From NCBI GenBank assembly GCA_026545765.1, contig CM048839.1, positions 20,522,566 through 20,586,565 of the forward strand: a DNA stretch of 64,000 bases, in the 5' to 3' direction. This document shows, one piece after another, positions 46,527 to 57,839 of this stretch; within the stretch, counting starts at the first letter, position 1, and each line of letters starts with the position of its first letter. The notes beneath the pieces were generated by a model. The model saw nothing but the letters and a program-made list of their open reading frames with translations. It was not told where the DNA came from and did no database searches. This stretch comes from Plantago major. Taxonomy: Eukaryota; Streptophyta; Magnoliopsida; Lamiales; Plantaginaceae. A program made the position numbers and the translations under genes.

Positions 46527-47812
46527 GTGTCTGGATTTGGTACTACTACAATGGAAGTTGCAAACTCAAGTGTCTACAGGCCACCTATGTTTGATGGATC
46601 AAACTACCACTACTGGAAAATCAGGATGAGGACATACATCAAGTCCATTGAATGTCGAGCTTGGAGATCTGTTCTAGAAGGATTTGTCTGGCCTACTGAA
46701 GGACCTGATGCTGATGGAGATATTGTTCCCATACCTGAAGAACGCTTCACTACAGGTGACTTTCTTTTAAGCTCTTACAATGAAAAAGCTTTAAATGCCA
46801 TTTTTGGACATATTGATGCTCATATGTTTAAAATCATTCAAAATTGCACTACAGCTAAACAAGCTTGGGACTTACTTCAGAATCATTGTGAAGGTGATAA
46901 TAGTGTCAAACAAACTAAACTTCGAATGCTTTGGTCAAAATTTGAAAATCTAAGAATGGAAGAAGCTGAAACCATTGATTCTTATTTTGAAAAGCTTTTG
47001 ACTTTGTCTAATGATGTTCAACTTCTTGGTGATGCTATTTCCAACAAGCAACTGATTTCTAAAGCCATACGTTCTCTCTCTTCAAAATTTGACACTAAAG
47101 TTACTATTTTGGAAGACACTCAATGGCTACTATGGATTTTCATACCTTGATGAACAATTTGAAAAATTTTGAGATAATTGATAACGAAAGAAAAGGTACG
47201 AAAATCCTTAGTATGTCCCTTCACTCTAAATCTAAAGCTAAAGTTACTGAGCTTGAAAGCAGTAGTGATGATTCTGAAGACATGACTGAAGAAGCCTACA
47301 ATGACTTGGTTAGGAAAATTGAGAAACTTAGATTCAGGAAGAATTCTAATAGAGGCTCTTCGAGCAACTCAAAAGGAACTAGAAATTTCAAAAAGAAAAC
47401 TGGTGTGTCTAACTCTAGCCCTAGTCTTAGTAAACTTAGTAAAGTTAGATGTTTTGAATGTCAAGGATGGGGACATTATCAGAATGAATGTGCTAACACT
47501 CTTCGAAAAGAGAAAAAGACTATGCTTGCTTGTCTCAGTGATGTTTCAGATGACGAACAGGAAGATGATGATCCAGAAGTTCATGCCAAAGCCCTATCTG
47601 CTGTTCTGAACAATGTTGAGAAACAATGTTGGTCCAACATTGATGGTCCAACATTGACAAAAGAAGTCTTTTTCGACTATGATGATTCTCAAAACTGTGA
47701 AACACTTTTCTGGACTAACCCTGAGGAATCAGTTTCTACTAATGTTTTGTGTCTACATGGTTCAGTTGATCTATCTGCAGATTATCACTGGGAAGAGCGA
47801 ATCGATGAATGA
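46527..47812 (+). pseudogene. Sirevirus-like gag with CCHC zinc knuckle, one frameshift
   Basis: The first frame (46527-47150) has a DUF4219/UBN2-type gag: RPPMFDGSNYHYWKIRM, TTAKQAWDLLQNHCEG, KFENLRMEEAETI. Near 47120 the frame shifts; the continuation (to 47812) carries SSSDDSEDMTEE, a basic stretch and the zinc knuckle CFECQGWGHYQNEC. The part around 47610-47657 is made of the CAATGTTG/CAACATTG repeats. No protease, integrase or RT follows. Confidence 0.85.
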
Positions 47813-48334
47813 AAACAATGTTGAGTCAATATTGACATCAACATTGTTCATTTTCAAACCCGTCTCTAATGTCTCTATCCGTAAAGGCACTGTACTCCAA
47901 GAATAAACAGGTTGTTGCAGTAATTTGAACAGATTACACTACTCCCGAAAAGCGACATCGAACACGAAAAGGTGTCTAAACCAAGAACTCCAATTTGGTG
48001 TACAAGGAGAAATTGTCAATGCCGACAAGAATGATGACACAACATTGAGCTCAACATCACAGTGTAAATTCCATCCGACGGCGGTACCCGAGATGAGATG
48101 AGCATGATAGGTGAACCCAACACTCCTATGGCTAATGGTCTTATGCTCGTGAGAATCGATGTTGGAGATGATGTTGACTAACATTATCTGATGTAACAAT
48201 GACTCAAACCTTCTATATCTATCAACCAAAGATACCTCACATTATGTTTTATGTGTGTGTTTTGTGCAGTGTATCGCCTAACCCAAAATCCCACACCTGA
48301 TTGTTCTTAAAAGATTTTTCATATATATATATAT

Positions 48335-48850
48335 CAAGAACTGTTAATCTTAGATTATGGTATGCATGTGATACAAACACTAATCTAGTGGGATTTAGTG
48401 ATTACGATTGAAATTTGGTGTTCTAGATGATAGAAAATACACTGGTGGAGGTTGCTTTTATCTTGATTCTAATTTAATGTCATGGTATTTCAAGAAACAG
48501 AACAATGTGTCACTCTCATATGTTGAATCTGAACATGTAACATCTGGGAGTTGTGTTACTCAATTGATATGGGTGAAAAATATGCTGCATGACTTTGGTT
48601 GACAATGTGATACCTTGTTGATGTTCTGTGATGAACTTAGTGCCATAAATAATTTTAAGAAGCCTGTTTTCCCTCATGCACGAAACACATAGACATTAGG
48701 CATAATTTTCTTAAGGATATGGTCAATCTGCAAGTAATAGTCATACAACACTTAGATACAACCAATCAACTAGCAGATATTTTTACCAAACCATTAGATT
48801 GTGAGAGATTCTTCAGTCTTAGGAGATCTCTTGATTTGTGCTCTTTGTGA
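48335..48850 (+). pseudogene. Sirevirus-like RNase H remnant
   Basis: Pieces of RNase H in the gag orientation: WYACDTNTNLVGFSDYD, GGGCFYLDSNLMSWYFKKQN, VTQLIWVKNMLHDFG and the terminal QLADIFTKPLDCERFFSLR. Several stops and shifts. It directly follows non-coding DNA, so more than 3 kb of pol has been lost between 47813 and 48335. Confidence 0.8.
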
Positions 48851-49136
48851 TCTTCGATGTTGAAACCAGTGTTGACTCAACATCACAGTCAACACTGGCT
48901 GCAGAAAAGTGATGTGTTTTTTGTTGCCTTTTGATTTTTATTATTATTATTATTATTATTTTTTGTGTGTGTCTATGTGCTTTCTGTGCTTCTGTACTGG
49001 TCTATGGTTGTTCCTACTTTGTAGCTTACAGTGGTGATGCTTAGGGGTTGAAAGGCTATTTGAAATCAAGGTTGAAAGGGATCGAGTCTCTTGTGTGTAA
49101 ACATACTTTATTTTGTTATATTGCTCTCGTCTAATG

Positions 49137-49819
49137 TTGAGGGGGAGTTCTGTAGTTTCATGCCTGTTTTTGTTGTTTGTTTCTAACAAGTTTGTTCAGG
49201 TGTGTTTTTGTGAAGAAAGACAAAGGGGGAGATTGAATAGTGCAGTGTTGACTGCAATGTTGTGTCAACATTGCAGACGACTTTGTTTACTGCACTTATA
49301 CTGCGATTCTACGCAAGTTTGTCTTTATTCACTAACTACTGAGTGCAGGAATTGTCAAAAGAAGTATGATATGATGCCCATGATGAGTTCAAAGGAGATG
49401 AGTAGACAAAGACATAAGAGGGAATTTGAAAGTGCATATTTACAACAATGTTGAGTTCTGTGTTGACTCAACATTGTCCATCAGCATTGATCGATTGCAC
49501 TTTATCTTTCAGTTCCCAACAAAGGATTCCTCTTGACTTGTTTAAATCCTACTTGTTCGATTTGACTAACAAACTGGTTTTAGGTTGTGTGAAGAAAGAT
49601 CAGAATTAAGGGGGGGATTGAAAGTGCAATTTAGTGCACTTTGTTTAGTAATTCAACCTTTCTTCGTACCATTACCGGTTCAATGTTTGTAGTTGTTTTT
49701 CTATGAATATTTTGTAGAATATATCAAGTTGGGCTTAAACAAGCTTAATGGATCAAAAGGAATCAATGAGCCCAAAGGAATGCTATTGCTTGATGAAAGA
49801 CTAAGATTAAGGGGGAGAT
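49137..49819 (+). repeat. Repeated polypurine tracts before the 3' LTR
   Basis: Purine tracts of the form AAGGGGGAGATT occur at about 49137-49147, 49221-49232, 49607-49617 and 49807-49819. The last abuts the LTR. The third and fourth are preceded by GAAAGA and followed by TTGAAAGTGCA / TTGAAAATGCA, so the whole module including the LTR's first bases has been copied. Multiple PPTs are a known Sirevirus trait. Confidence 0.75.
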
Positions 49820-50716
49820 TGAAAATGCAAGTTGCACTTGATTAGTTAATCTTATCTTTCATGATTCAGTTCAATGTTTGTGTTTGTTGTTGTTGTTTGT
49901 GAACTGAGGATTTCAATGTTGTGCAACATTGCGAAATAGTGCCGATACAATGTTGGAACAACATTACGGACAACAGCAGACAACATAGAAACAAGCAGGC
50001 CAATTGGATTGATGACTTGGACTGGAAGCAATCAATTCGAATTTCTGCAGGAATAAAGAAAGAGTTTGAGTTGCTTTGGACATAAGGAATGCAATCTAAA
50101 GAGAGAATCTTTCAAGAATATTGTTGAAGAAAGCAAGAAGGAAATATATTGTTGAAGACACTAATATGGGAATTTCCTTCTAGCTGATTATTGAAGAAAA
50201 CAAGAACATGGAAAATTACCTTTGCTGAGATCCTATTGCCTTTCGACTTGGATGGGAGCCGCCGATATCTCAAGTATATATACAAGGATTCAATGAGCAA
50301 TCATTGAGCCTTTCTTGATGATCAATCGAGATTTTATTAAAAGAGTTTAGGCTTCTTGTTTTCTGCTAGCTTTAGAGTTTGTCTAAGAGTATTCATTGTT
50401 GGAATAACTCTTTCAAACATCGACCTAGAATAGCTTTTACCGTTGGTTCTTCTAGGGCTAGTTTTTGGTTGTTTAATCAATTGTCTGTGATTGTATTAAA
50501 CCCACTTGATTAGATCTACTTTTCCTGTCAGTAGATATTTTGCCTACGGCGCTGCCAATATATTTTTCTATATATTGGCTTGGTAATAGAAGTTTCATTC
50601 TTATTCATCCGCTGCCATCTGTTTGCTATGTTGAAGACAATGTTGAACAACATTGTTGGCAACATTGTCTATTGATCTTGTTTCAAAGTACCAATCCGGG
50701 ATCCTATGTTCTAACA
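49820..50716 (+). repeat. Sirevirus-like 3' LTR
   Basis: 897 bp, near-identical to 45599-46495. Confidence 0.92.
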
Positions 50717-50721
50717 GATAC

Positions 50722-53352
50722 GTGGGCAAGTGATTCATCAGAAGTCATGTCAGCAATAGCAGACCTCGCAGAGTCGAACCTCTCAACTTTCTCAAAGAAA
50801 GCTTCAAGCAAAGCTTTCAATGGAGGAATATCATCACACTTGAAGTCCTCCAACCTCTTCAAAACAACAGGAATCTCGTCCTTAAGGCTTGACATCATGT
50901 CCAAAGGAGTATTAGTGATCTTGGTGCTAAGTCCGGACCACAGCATTTGAAGGCATTGTCTCTCCCATTTGTCCACAAATCTTTCTCCATGAAAAACAGA
51001 GGCAGCAGGACGGCAAGGGACAATAGGTAAAGGAGTTGTTGAACGAGAGGATTCCCCTTGACTCTCTACCGCAATCGGTGTGACCTCAACAGAAGAAGCA
51101 AGTTGTAGAGGAATGGTTATCTCAGGATCTAACACAGCTTCGGGCTCATGATCATCATTGACAGAGTTCGGTATGATATCATTCTCCAACTGTTACAAAG
51201 AAAAACACCAAATTAATAAATCAAAAGCACATTGTTGCAGAAGAAGCAGAAAGCAAGACCACTTGAGTCATTACCTCTCCAACAAATCCTACCAACGATG
51301 TTGGATTACTTGAAGCATCCACACACGTTTCCACATCTATTGGCTTAGAGGCCCTTCTCCCTTTTGTCTCTTCCAATGACAGTCGGAATTACCGCAACTA
51401 GCACTCTCATCTATGTCAGAAAGAGTATTCTTTTTACCTAATAAATAAGAGTGGCGATTAGCAAAGGAAGATGCAATAAACAGGAATAAGAGATGTACCT
51501 CTAGAAGCTTCGGGAACATGAACAGGCGCAACATCTATGCGGGCAGGCTTAGCACTCCTCTTAGGCGCCAAACGATCAATATTCATTTCAAGAAAGTCCC
51601 CATCAAACTTTGTCCACCAACGCAAATACTCGCCGGTATGATCCTGCTTCACTGAAATGGAATCTCCAGGGAACCACGCCTTATCAAAAGACCTGGAATA
51701 TGTACTCATCCTCCAAAGTGATAGATCCTCATCTAAGTCAACACTATGAATCACTCGTTCAAGTTCACCTGGGACGTCTTGATAATAACTGAACTGACGA
51801 CTGAATCAATGTGGAGAATAAGCCTCGACGATGAAACGATCGCCATCCCGCAACATAAGATAAGAAGATCGAATGCTGGCAAAGTATTCACGCTCAGAAT
51901 CCGAAGCAAGAGCGTTGTCAACAAACCTGTAGTTCTGTCTCAAACCAATAAAGCAATTCCAACTAACAGAAACACCTTTGTGGATTCTTGAGCGCGCATC
52001 CCTAGGAGAAAATGGTTTCGCAAAATTCTCGCCGGAAAATGATGCCATGTCAGGACTTCAAGAAGGCCGAGCCACTAAATGGTGTGTTTGAAAATAATGG
52101 GCCACCCAACTATAAACGAAGTGAGCTGGAAACGGGCGAGTCAAACGTGATGGATGAGGAGAATCTGCAATATGACTAAGACCTCTATAAATCGAGGCTA
52201 GCACCGGGATTGCCAAATACACGTATTTTCACTTGCCATATGACAAGCCATCTTGAAAGTACTCGGGCGTATCATGCCGACATTCTTCACTGGCAGGACA
52301 AAGGCGCACAACCAACAAGAAAGGTATGCAGCTAAATAAACCTTCGTCTTTAACCCTCTTTTGACCCCAAGCTTCTCGAAAAGTGCTTCCTCTGTAGAGT
52401 TCCATTCACTATGAACTCCAAAATCTCCAAATAAGGTTATGAGTGTCTTTAAGTGATTCTACTCTTTGCACACGGGTGGTTTAGAGTACTTCACCTCTTT
52501 GCTACACCAAAAGCGGATCCACTGTTCAAGACTAACAGAAGTGTCACACCCATCTTCAACATCCGCCGTCAATATGTGAAAGGCATAGTATAAATATTTG
52601 CAAGATCGCGGAAGATACAAATCATTCTTCTCATCAAAGCCAGTGATCTCCACCACGTCGGGATTTACTTCATCATACAAATTGCCCAATATAGGTAACC
52701 CAGCAAGTCGTGATAAATCCCATAAGGAGATAGAAACTTCCCCAGCCGATGTGTGAAGTGTATTTGTCGCCGAAGACCAAGCCTCGCAGAACGCCTTCAT
52801 AATGTTCGCCTCAAAATCATAGGTGAAAAGTGACGCGGTGACCGCGTCATAAATCTGTGCACTACGTAACATGGGTTGGCAACGACTCAAAATGTCTTCT
52901 GTCCACTCCCAATAGACTTTAAAGTAACGGAAGCCCCCATTGAAGGAAAATGCCTCACTGCTCCAAGTTGGCTTCCCCTCCAGAATATTGCGACCTAGAG
53001 TTTGGAGTTGCTTGGCGGTCCTCTTATGGTGCTTGTTCAAAAGTACTTGTGCCTTGGTGTGTTTTCCCGATGCATCGACGTAATCCCGCGCCCAATTGCT
53101 CATCCGCAAGGAATTCGACAAAGACGGCCATCGTCTTGCGTAACGCCCGATTAGAGGCCTTGCAACTGGTACCATTGTTGCTTCCCCAACAAATTCGTTT
53201 TCATCTTTTGATATGGTGAGGAATTCACCATGAGTAGAGCCTGTAGTCGATTTTCTGAAATACACCATTCTTCTTCCCTCACGAAGAACATTAATGACAA
53301 ACGAAATAAATAAAAGCATAAAATGGCACAATAAAAGAAAGAAAAAAGGCAA
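50722..53352 (-). pseudogene. Antisense plant-mobile-domain gene of the Tat element, 5' part
   Basis: Runs against the element's gag-pol. Likely start MVYFRKSTTG at 53268 (an in-frame ATG at 53352 is preceded by hydrophobic, probably untranslated sequence). Conserved blocks of the plant mobile domain (aminotransferase-like, PMD): WPSLSNSLRMSNWARDY, YDAVTASLFTYDFEANIMKA, EVSISLWDLSRLAGLPILG, YLYYAFHILTADVEDG, then after a TAG (52459-52461) VYLAAYLSCWLCAFVLPV and a shifted LAIPVLASIYRGL. Later blocks: DARSRIHKGVSVSWN, DVPGELERVIHSVDLDEDLS, and an acidic tail to 50722. A good intron lies at 51190-51275; a shorter candidate is 51438-51498. PMD genes in Tat elements are known; they may derive from or have given rise to host MAIN-like genes. 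Confidence 0.82.
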
Positions 53353-53910
53353 ACAAATAAAATTAAAAGAATAGAAGAAAGAAAAAAGGGGAAAAGGGAT
53401 TTAAAATCCCCAAAATCAACTCCACTCCCAAAATCCATCATCCTCACGTTTCTTCTTCTCCAGCGCCTTCTCTTCTCCTCACCGCGCTCTCCACCGGCGC
53501 TGCCTGCTTCTCTACAGCGCCTCTGCTTCACTACGCCTCTCCTCGCCGCTTCTCTCTCTTCTTCACGCTGCTCTCATCTCTCCATCGTATCCACCGGGAG
53601 TCGTCTCTCTGCAATGGGTAAAGGTACCGACAGTTTCCATCTCCAGAAGAGTCGATGCTCCGCCTGTGCTTATCCAGCTGCCCGCTCCTCCTCCTCCTCT
53701 ACAGTCCACCTCTAGCCGGATGTAATTGAAGGCGGAACAGGAAGGCGAAATCTGACTGCTGGTAATTGGCAATAAGAATCTTGGCACTCACCGGATTTGA
53801 ATCGGAAAGGTACGCCCCTGTGAATTCGTCTCTAGTGGCTGGTTTCCGCTCCCTCAACTCCTCTTGTTCCTTCTTGCTCTCAGTGTGAGTTTACTGAATG
53901 GGTCCAGGTC

Positions 53911-53920
53911 CTTATATAGT
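53911..53920 (-). promoter_or_regulatory. TATA box for the antisense gene
   Basis: The minus strand reads ACTATATAAG about 560-650 bp upstream of the antisense start codons. The DNA between is CT-rich leader-like and contains possible donor sites such as CCGGTGAGTG near 53787. Inferred from sequence and placement. Confidence 0.45.
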
Positions 53921-54459
53921 GGTAAAAAATAGAGTTCGAGTCCTTCATAATTATCTGTATAAAAATACAGTCAGAGTTCTAGGCCAATTGGAGATCGATA
54001 TTCGTATTCAACTTGGAGTCTTGATTATTCAAAAATAATATGAAGTCGAATGATGGAGAATTATTATTTGGAAGAATTCGATTAGCAAACGGAGATTGAT
54101 CATTATAATCTGTTTTTTCGAAATTGAGAAGCTGTAAACAAGGAGAAGATGAGTTAGTATGAAGATTGGGCTTATCCTTTAAAGCAGGCCCAAAGATGCT
54201 AATGCTATGCTTTAAGAGTGATTAAATCAAAATGGTTATGGATTAATCATCACTTAAAAATCATCCAGCGTGAAATATTTAGAATATAAAATCCGAATGA
54301 GTAAAGATGGTTTGGTTTTACAATCCAAAAGTACTATATTAGAGGGGACCGATTCAAGTGAAGAAGTTGTTGACACACTTTGATTCAAGTGTCGCAACTT
54401 GTTCATTTCAAAACGCATCTCAAAAGACGCCACTCATGAACAAGTTGCGAAGGGGCATT

Positions 54460-55532
54460 TGTAGACGAACGAAATTCGTCTACTCTAAAATGATATTTAA
54501 AAATATATATTAGAAAATAAAATACAATTTTCTAGCATTTTTGGAATTTTACTAAATTAAATTCTAAAAATTAAAATTGCTGAATTATTTTCTAATATAT
54601 AAAAATTAAATAAATTTAAATCGAATTATGTCGTATGGGACTAATTCGCACGTAATTACGTAAATCGCTACATACGATAAAATTGGGCGTAAGTAATGGG
54701 CCATGGTGAAATTGGTAGGAATTAATTGAATCAGAACATGTAATGAAAATGATTTAGAGTTGAAGAGTTGGGCCACCTATATTCTAGGTGAATACGCTTT
54801 CTTACGCCTTCTAAAGTGTTATAAATAGAGCCCCTTCATTCATTTCTACACCAAGAACACATCAAGAGGAGCATAAGGCGAAAAGGAGCAAAGAAGAGGA
54901 GCAAAAGAAGAGCAAGAAGAATACAAGATCAAGAGCAAGAATCACAAGTCTTCTCAAGATCAGCATCAAAGTTCTAGCAAGTATTCAAGAAGTTCATCAA
55001 CAAATCCAGGAGTAGTCACCGTTTGATCCAAAAAGATGCCACAACACACTTGGAGAAACGTTATTGGAAGATCAACTACGCCAAAAGGAAGATCAAATCC
55101 GAGAATCCTGATGAAATTCGAGCAAACGTTCTTGAAGTTCATCACCAAATCTAGCCAAGACCATCGTTAGATCCAAGATGAAACTCAAAAGCCCTTGGAG
55201 AAACGTTTACTGCCGGCCAAACTTACTCTAAAGAAGATCAAAGGCCAAATCCTGCGACGATCTAGAAGCGTTCTTCGTGGAGTTCATCAAATCTCCAAGA
55301 AGTTCGTCATCGCTCGCATCAAGCACTCCCAAGTTCATAATTCGATCCGAGATCAAGCTAAGAAGCCCTCGCATCGACGTTTGCCCGACTTTGAAGTCGT
55401 AAATCCTAAAACGAAGAATTTGAAGATCCAAGTTCGCCGCTTTAGAAGACTAGAATCAGAGGACTAGACTAGAGAATTGTATCCGCTTTTATCAAGATCA
55501 ACAAATTATCATTTGTGCAATTTTACTTAACA
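54460..55532 (+). repeat. Tat 3' LTR
   Basis: 1073 bp, similar to 37043-38153 but with many small deletions, several at GGGC/GCC runs in 54650-54790. It ends TTACTTAACA rather than CTTACTACA. Confidence 0.88.
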
Positions 55533-55640
55533 ACTCAGTATAACAACTCATTCAGTATAACAACTCATTCTCATCGAATTTGTGACAACAATTTGTGTAA
55601 CACATCTAAGCCGTTGATTCAGTATAACAACTCATTCTCA
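55533..55640 (+). repeat. Short tandem repeat AGTATAACAACTCATTC
   Basis: Three to four copies immediately beyond the Tat 3' LTR. An (AT)n microsatellite follows at about 55912-55935. The rest of 55641-56322 has no recognisable gene. Confidence 0.6.
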
Positions 55641-56322
55641 CCGAATTTTGAGCCGTATTTTCTCCTTCAGGTTCCTTTTGTTATATGTTTAAGTTGCAAA
55701 TATAGAGCGAGGGTAACATGAGATAAAATAACAAGTAAAATACCTGATTTTCTTATGGAAAGATCATATTGTATATTAGTGTAAACTTTGTGAACTTGTT
55801 GTCGAGCACTTATGATGGAGAAATATAGTATTTATTCCTATGCAGCTAGAAAATCAGGACCAAGAATTTCACAAGATAAAAAATCAAACAAGTACTTATT
55901 ATCATGTCTCAAATATATATATATATATATATATAGTTTCTCTAACCAATTACGTGAAATTTAAGTAACTGGACTTTAAATCTTTACCCATGCAAAACCG
56001 ACAAAGACTATCTAACAAGTTGATAACGAAAAAGTATACTCCATAGCACAATTTAAAGAGGCTGGGTGCCAGAGAGGGCATAAATAAATTCTAGAATAAT
56101 TTTAACGAAAACAAACCTATCGAGATAGAGAAGGAATTAGCTAGAAAAGTTAAATCATCGAGGATTCTATTGAATATTTTCAAATAAATAAAAAAATGTT
56201 ATAATCCTCTCTAAAAAAATCCTAACACTACGGGCCTAGTATTCTCCCACTCAGATTAGGAATCAATTTATTATCTTATAAACAAGAAATCAAAATCTTA
56301 ATTTCCTCAACCTATATACATC

Positions 56323-57680
56323 TTGTCTAGTCTCCATCCTTCTCTTGGGATTATGGCGACTACAGGGATAGTTTGGTGTATTCACGTCGTTATGGTTATT
56401 ATCAATTCGATCTGGAACAAATTTTCAGCCTATTTATGTTCACTTCTATCTTTGATCTCGTTTTCTCAAGATTCTCTTCGCTATATCAGTACAAAGCTGC
56501 ACCAAGTTCATCACGGTATAAAATCGTTCATTCTACATCACAGAAGACATGGCGGTTATCTCGTTAGAGGTTCCCTTAATCTGGGAGGTACTTGTTTCTT
56601 CAATGCAGTTCTCCAGAACTTGTTAGCTACGGATGTCTTGCGCGATTATTTTCTCGAATCTGTAGATGAGTCTTTCGGCCTTCTTAGCGCTTCTATGAGG
56701 AAGCTGTTTTTGGAAACAAGTGTAAGAGCTGGTATAAGTGAAGGCCAAGTAATCGATCCGAGACCATTATTTGGTAGTATCTGTACTAACTTTCCTGATA
56801 TCTATAGCCCTGATAAAGGAGGCTATAGTCGAAAGTTGCTCAAGGATTTGGTTGATAGTTTGTTAAGTGAAGAACTTACAAGTTCAAACAATTGCAGTGA
56901 TGCTGAGGCCTCGTATCTGGATGCTATGTTTCGCGTAAGACAAGCCACTGTTACTTGTTTGAAATCAGGTCATCCTTCAGTTAGTTACAACAGTAGATTG
57001 TTTCTCCGGTTGGAAGTTCCTGATACCAAACCGCAATCCAAGAAGGTCGGGCGTAGTAGTGATTCTGTTGCTCAGCCTGATGACGACGTTGAAGACAATG
57101 ATATTTCTCCTTTTTCAGTTGAGAGCTGTTTGGAATTTGTATTTATGAACCCAAAGCACCAGACAATTGGGAAAAGCAAGAGTTGTTCAAAAGCTCTGCG
57201 CGAACGGATGATAAGCACACTGAAGACCAATTTCTTCGAATCGAAAAGTCTAAGCGCCAAGCAGGCTAAGAATCAGTTCAGTGTTAAGAGGGACGTGGCC
57301 AAGATTACGATAATAACAAGGCTCCTCCAGTCTTAATCATCCAGTTCGAAAAAGCTATGCACGACTCTCAGGGAAAATCATACACTAGACCGTTCATAGG
57401 TCGTGTGAAATTCGGGGAGACACTTGATCTAAAACCGTACATGAATCCTGGGTGCAATGACGACACATGCATATACCGGTTGATCGGGCTGGTAGAGAAA
57501 ATCATTGGCAAGAAGACCGATCATGCTGTTGCTTATGTGAGGGGTAGTACGAGTAATGGGCGTTTTGCGTGGTATCATGTTAGTGACGAAGAGGTCTACC
57601 AGGTTCCTGTGGAGGAAGTTCTGGGCCGTAAAGCCGAAATATTGTTCTACGAAAGGTGTTCTTTTAGTACTTCTCTGTAA
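56323..57680 (+). pseudogene. Ubiquitin carboxyl-terminal hydrolase (USP/UBP1-UBP2-like), frameshifted
   Basis: USP-type enzymes remove ubiquitin from proteins. From 56323 (or a second ATG at 56353, MATTG) a hydrophobic N-terminal segment (IVWCIHVVMVIINSIW) is followed by the Cys box (LNLGGTCFFNAVLQNLL; normally GNTCFFN) with the catalytic Cys kept. The segment where the family has QQDSHEL reads DKGGYSRKLL, so a conserved motif is lost. The CxxC before GHSS is also half lost (CLKSGHPS). The frame shifts near 57310 and continues APPVLIIQ...FGETLDLKPY, with a weakened His box (DHAVAYVRG; normally GHYVAYVRG) and WYHVSDEEV, to 57680. No introns. Probably an old retrocopy or degenerate paralogue. 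Confidence 0.75.
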
Positions 57681-57839
57681 TATGTAGTACCGAGACGCCT
57701 ACCAGGTTAATTGAAATATGTAGTACTTTCAATGCAATGTAAATGATAAGGTCATCTATCAGACTATCATACTTGTTTGCAGACTGGCAAAATTTCATGT
57801 TCTTTTCCTATTTAATAACCAGTTATTGAATTAACAGAC

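Larger units (their letters stand above)
45599..50716 (+). mobile_element. Sirevirus-like copia element nested in the Tat element
   Basis: 897-bp LTRs at 45599-46495 and 49820-50716, with perfect TSD GATAC (45594-45598 and 50717-50721). The primer-binding site TGGCATCAGAGCC matches the initiator-Met tRNA type. It keeps gag and a scrap of RNase H; integrase, RT and any envelope-like ORF are gone, so it is non-autonomous. Several polypurine tracts before the 3' LTR and RNase H residues of SIRE1 type point to the Sirevirus branch. By eye the LTRs differ at about a dozen bases plus small indels, so the insertion is recent relative to the host Tat copy. Confidence 0.92.
37043..55532 (+). mobile_element. 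Ty3/gypsy retrotransposon of the Tat type, with extra antisense gene and nested copia
   Basis: LTRs at 37043-38153 and 54460-55532. After the 5' LTR comes a TTTTTGGCACGCCCAGTGGG primer-binding region; a purine run (GCGAAGGGGCATT) precedes the 3' LTR. Gag-protease-RT-RNase H-integrase follow in gypsy order. A second RNase H domain, a conserved CTACGT...GTACGTAGGC spacer (44990-45036) and an antisense ORF before the 3' LTR are Tat-lineage traits. No TSD is evident: CCTAC lies on the left and ACTCA on the right. About 5.1 kb of the 18.5 kb is a later Sirevirus-like insertion. Confidence 0.9.
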
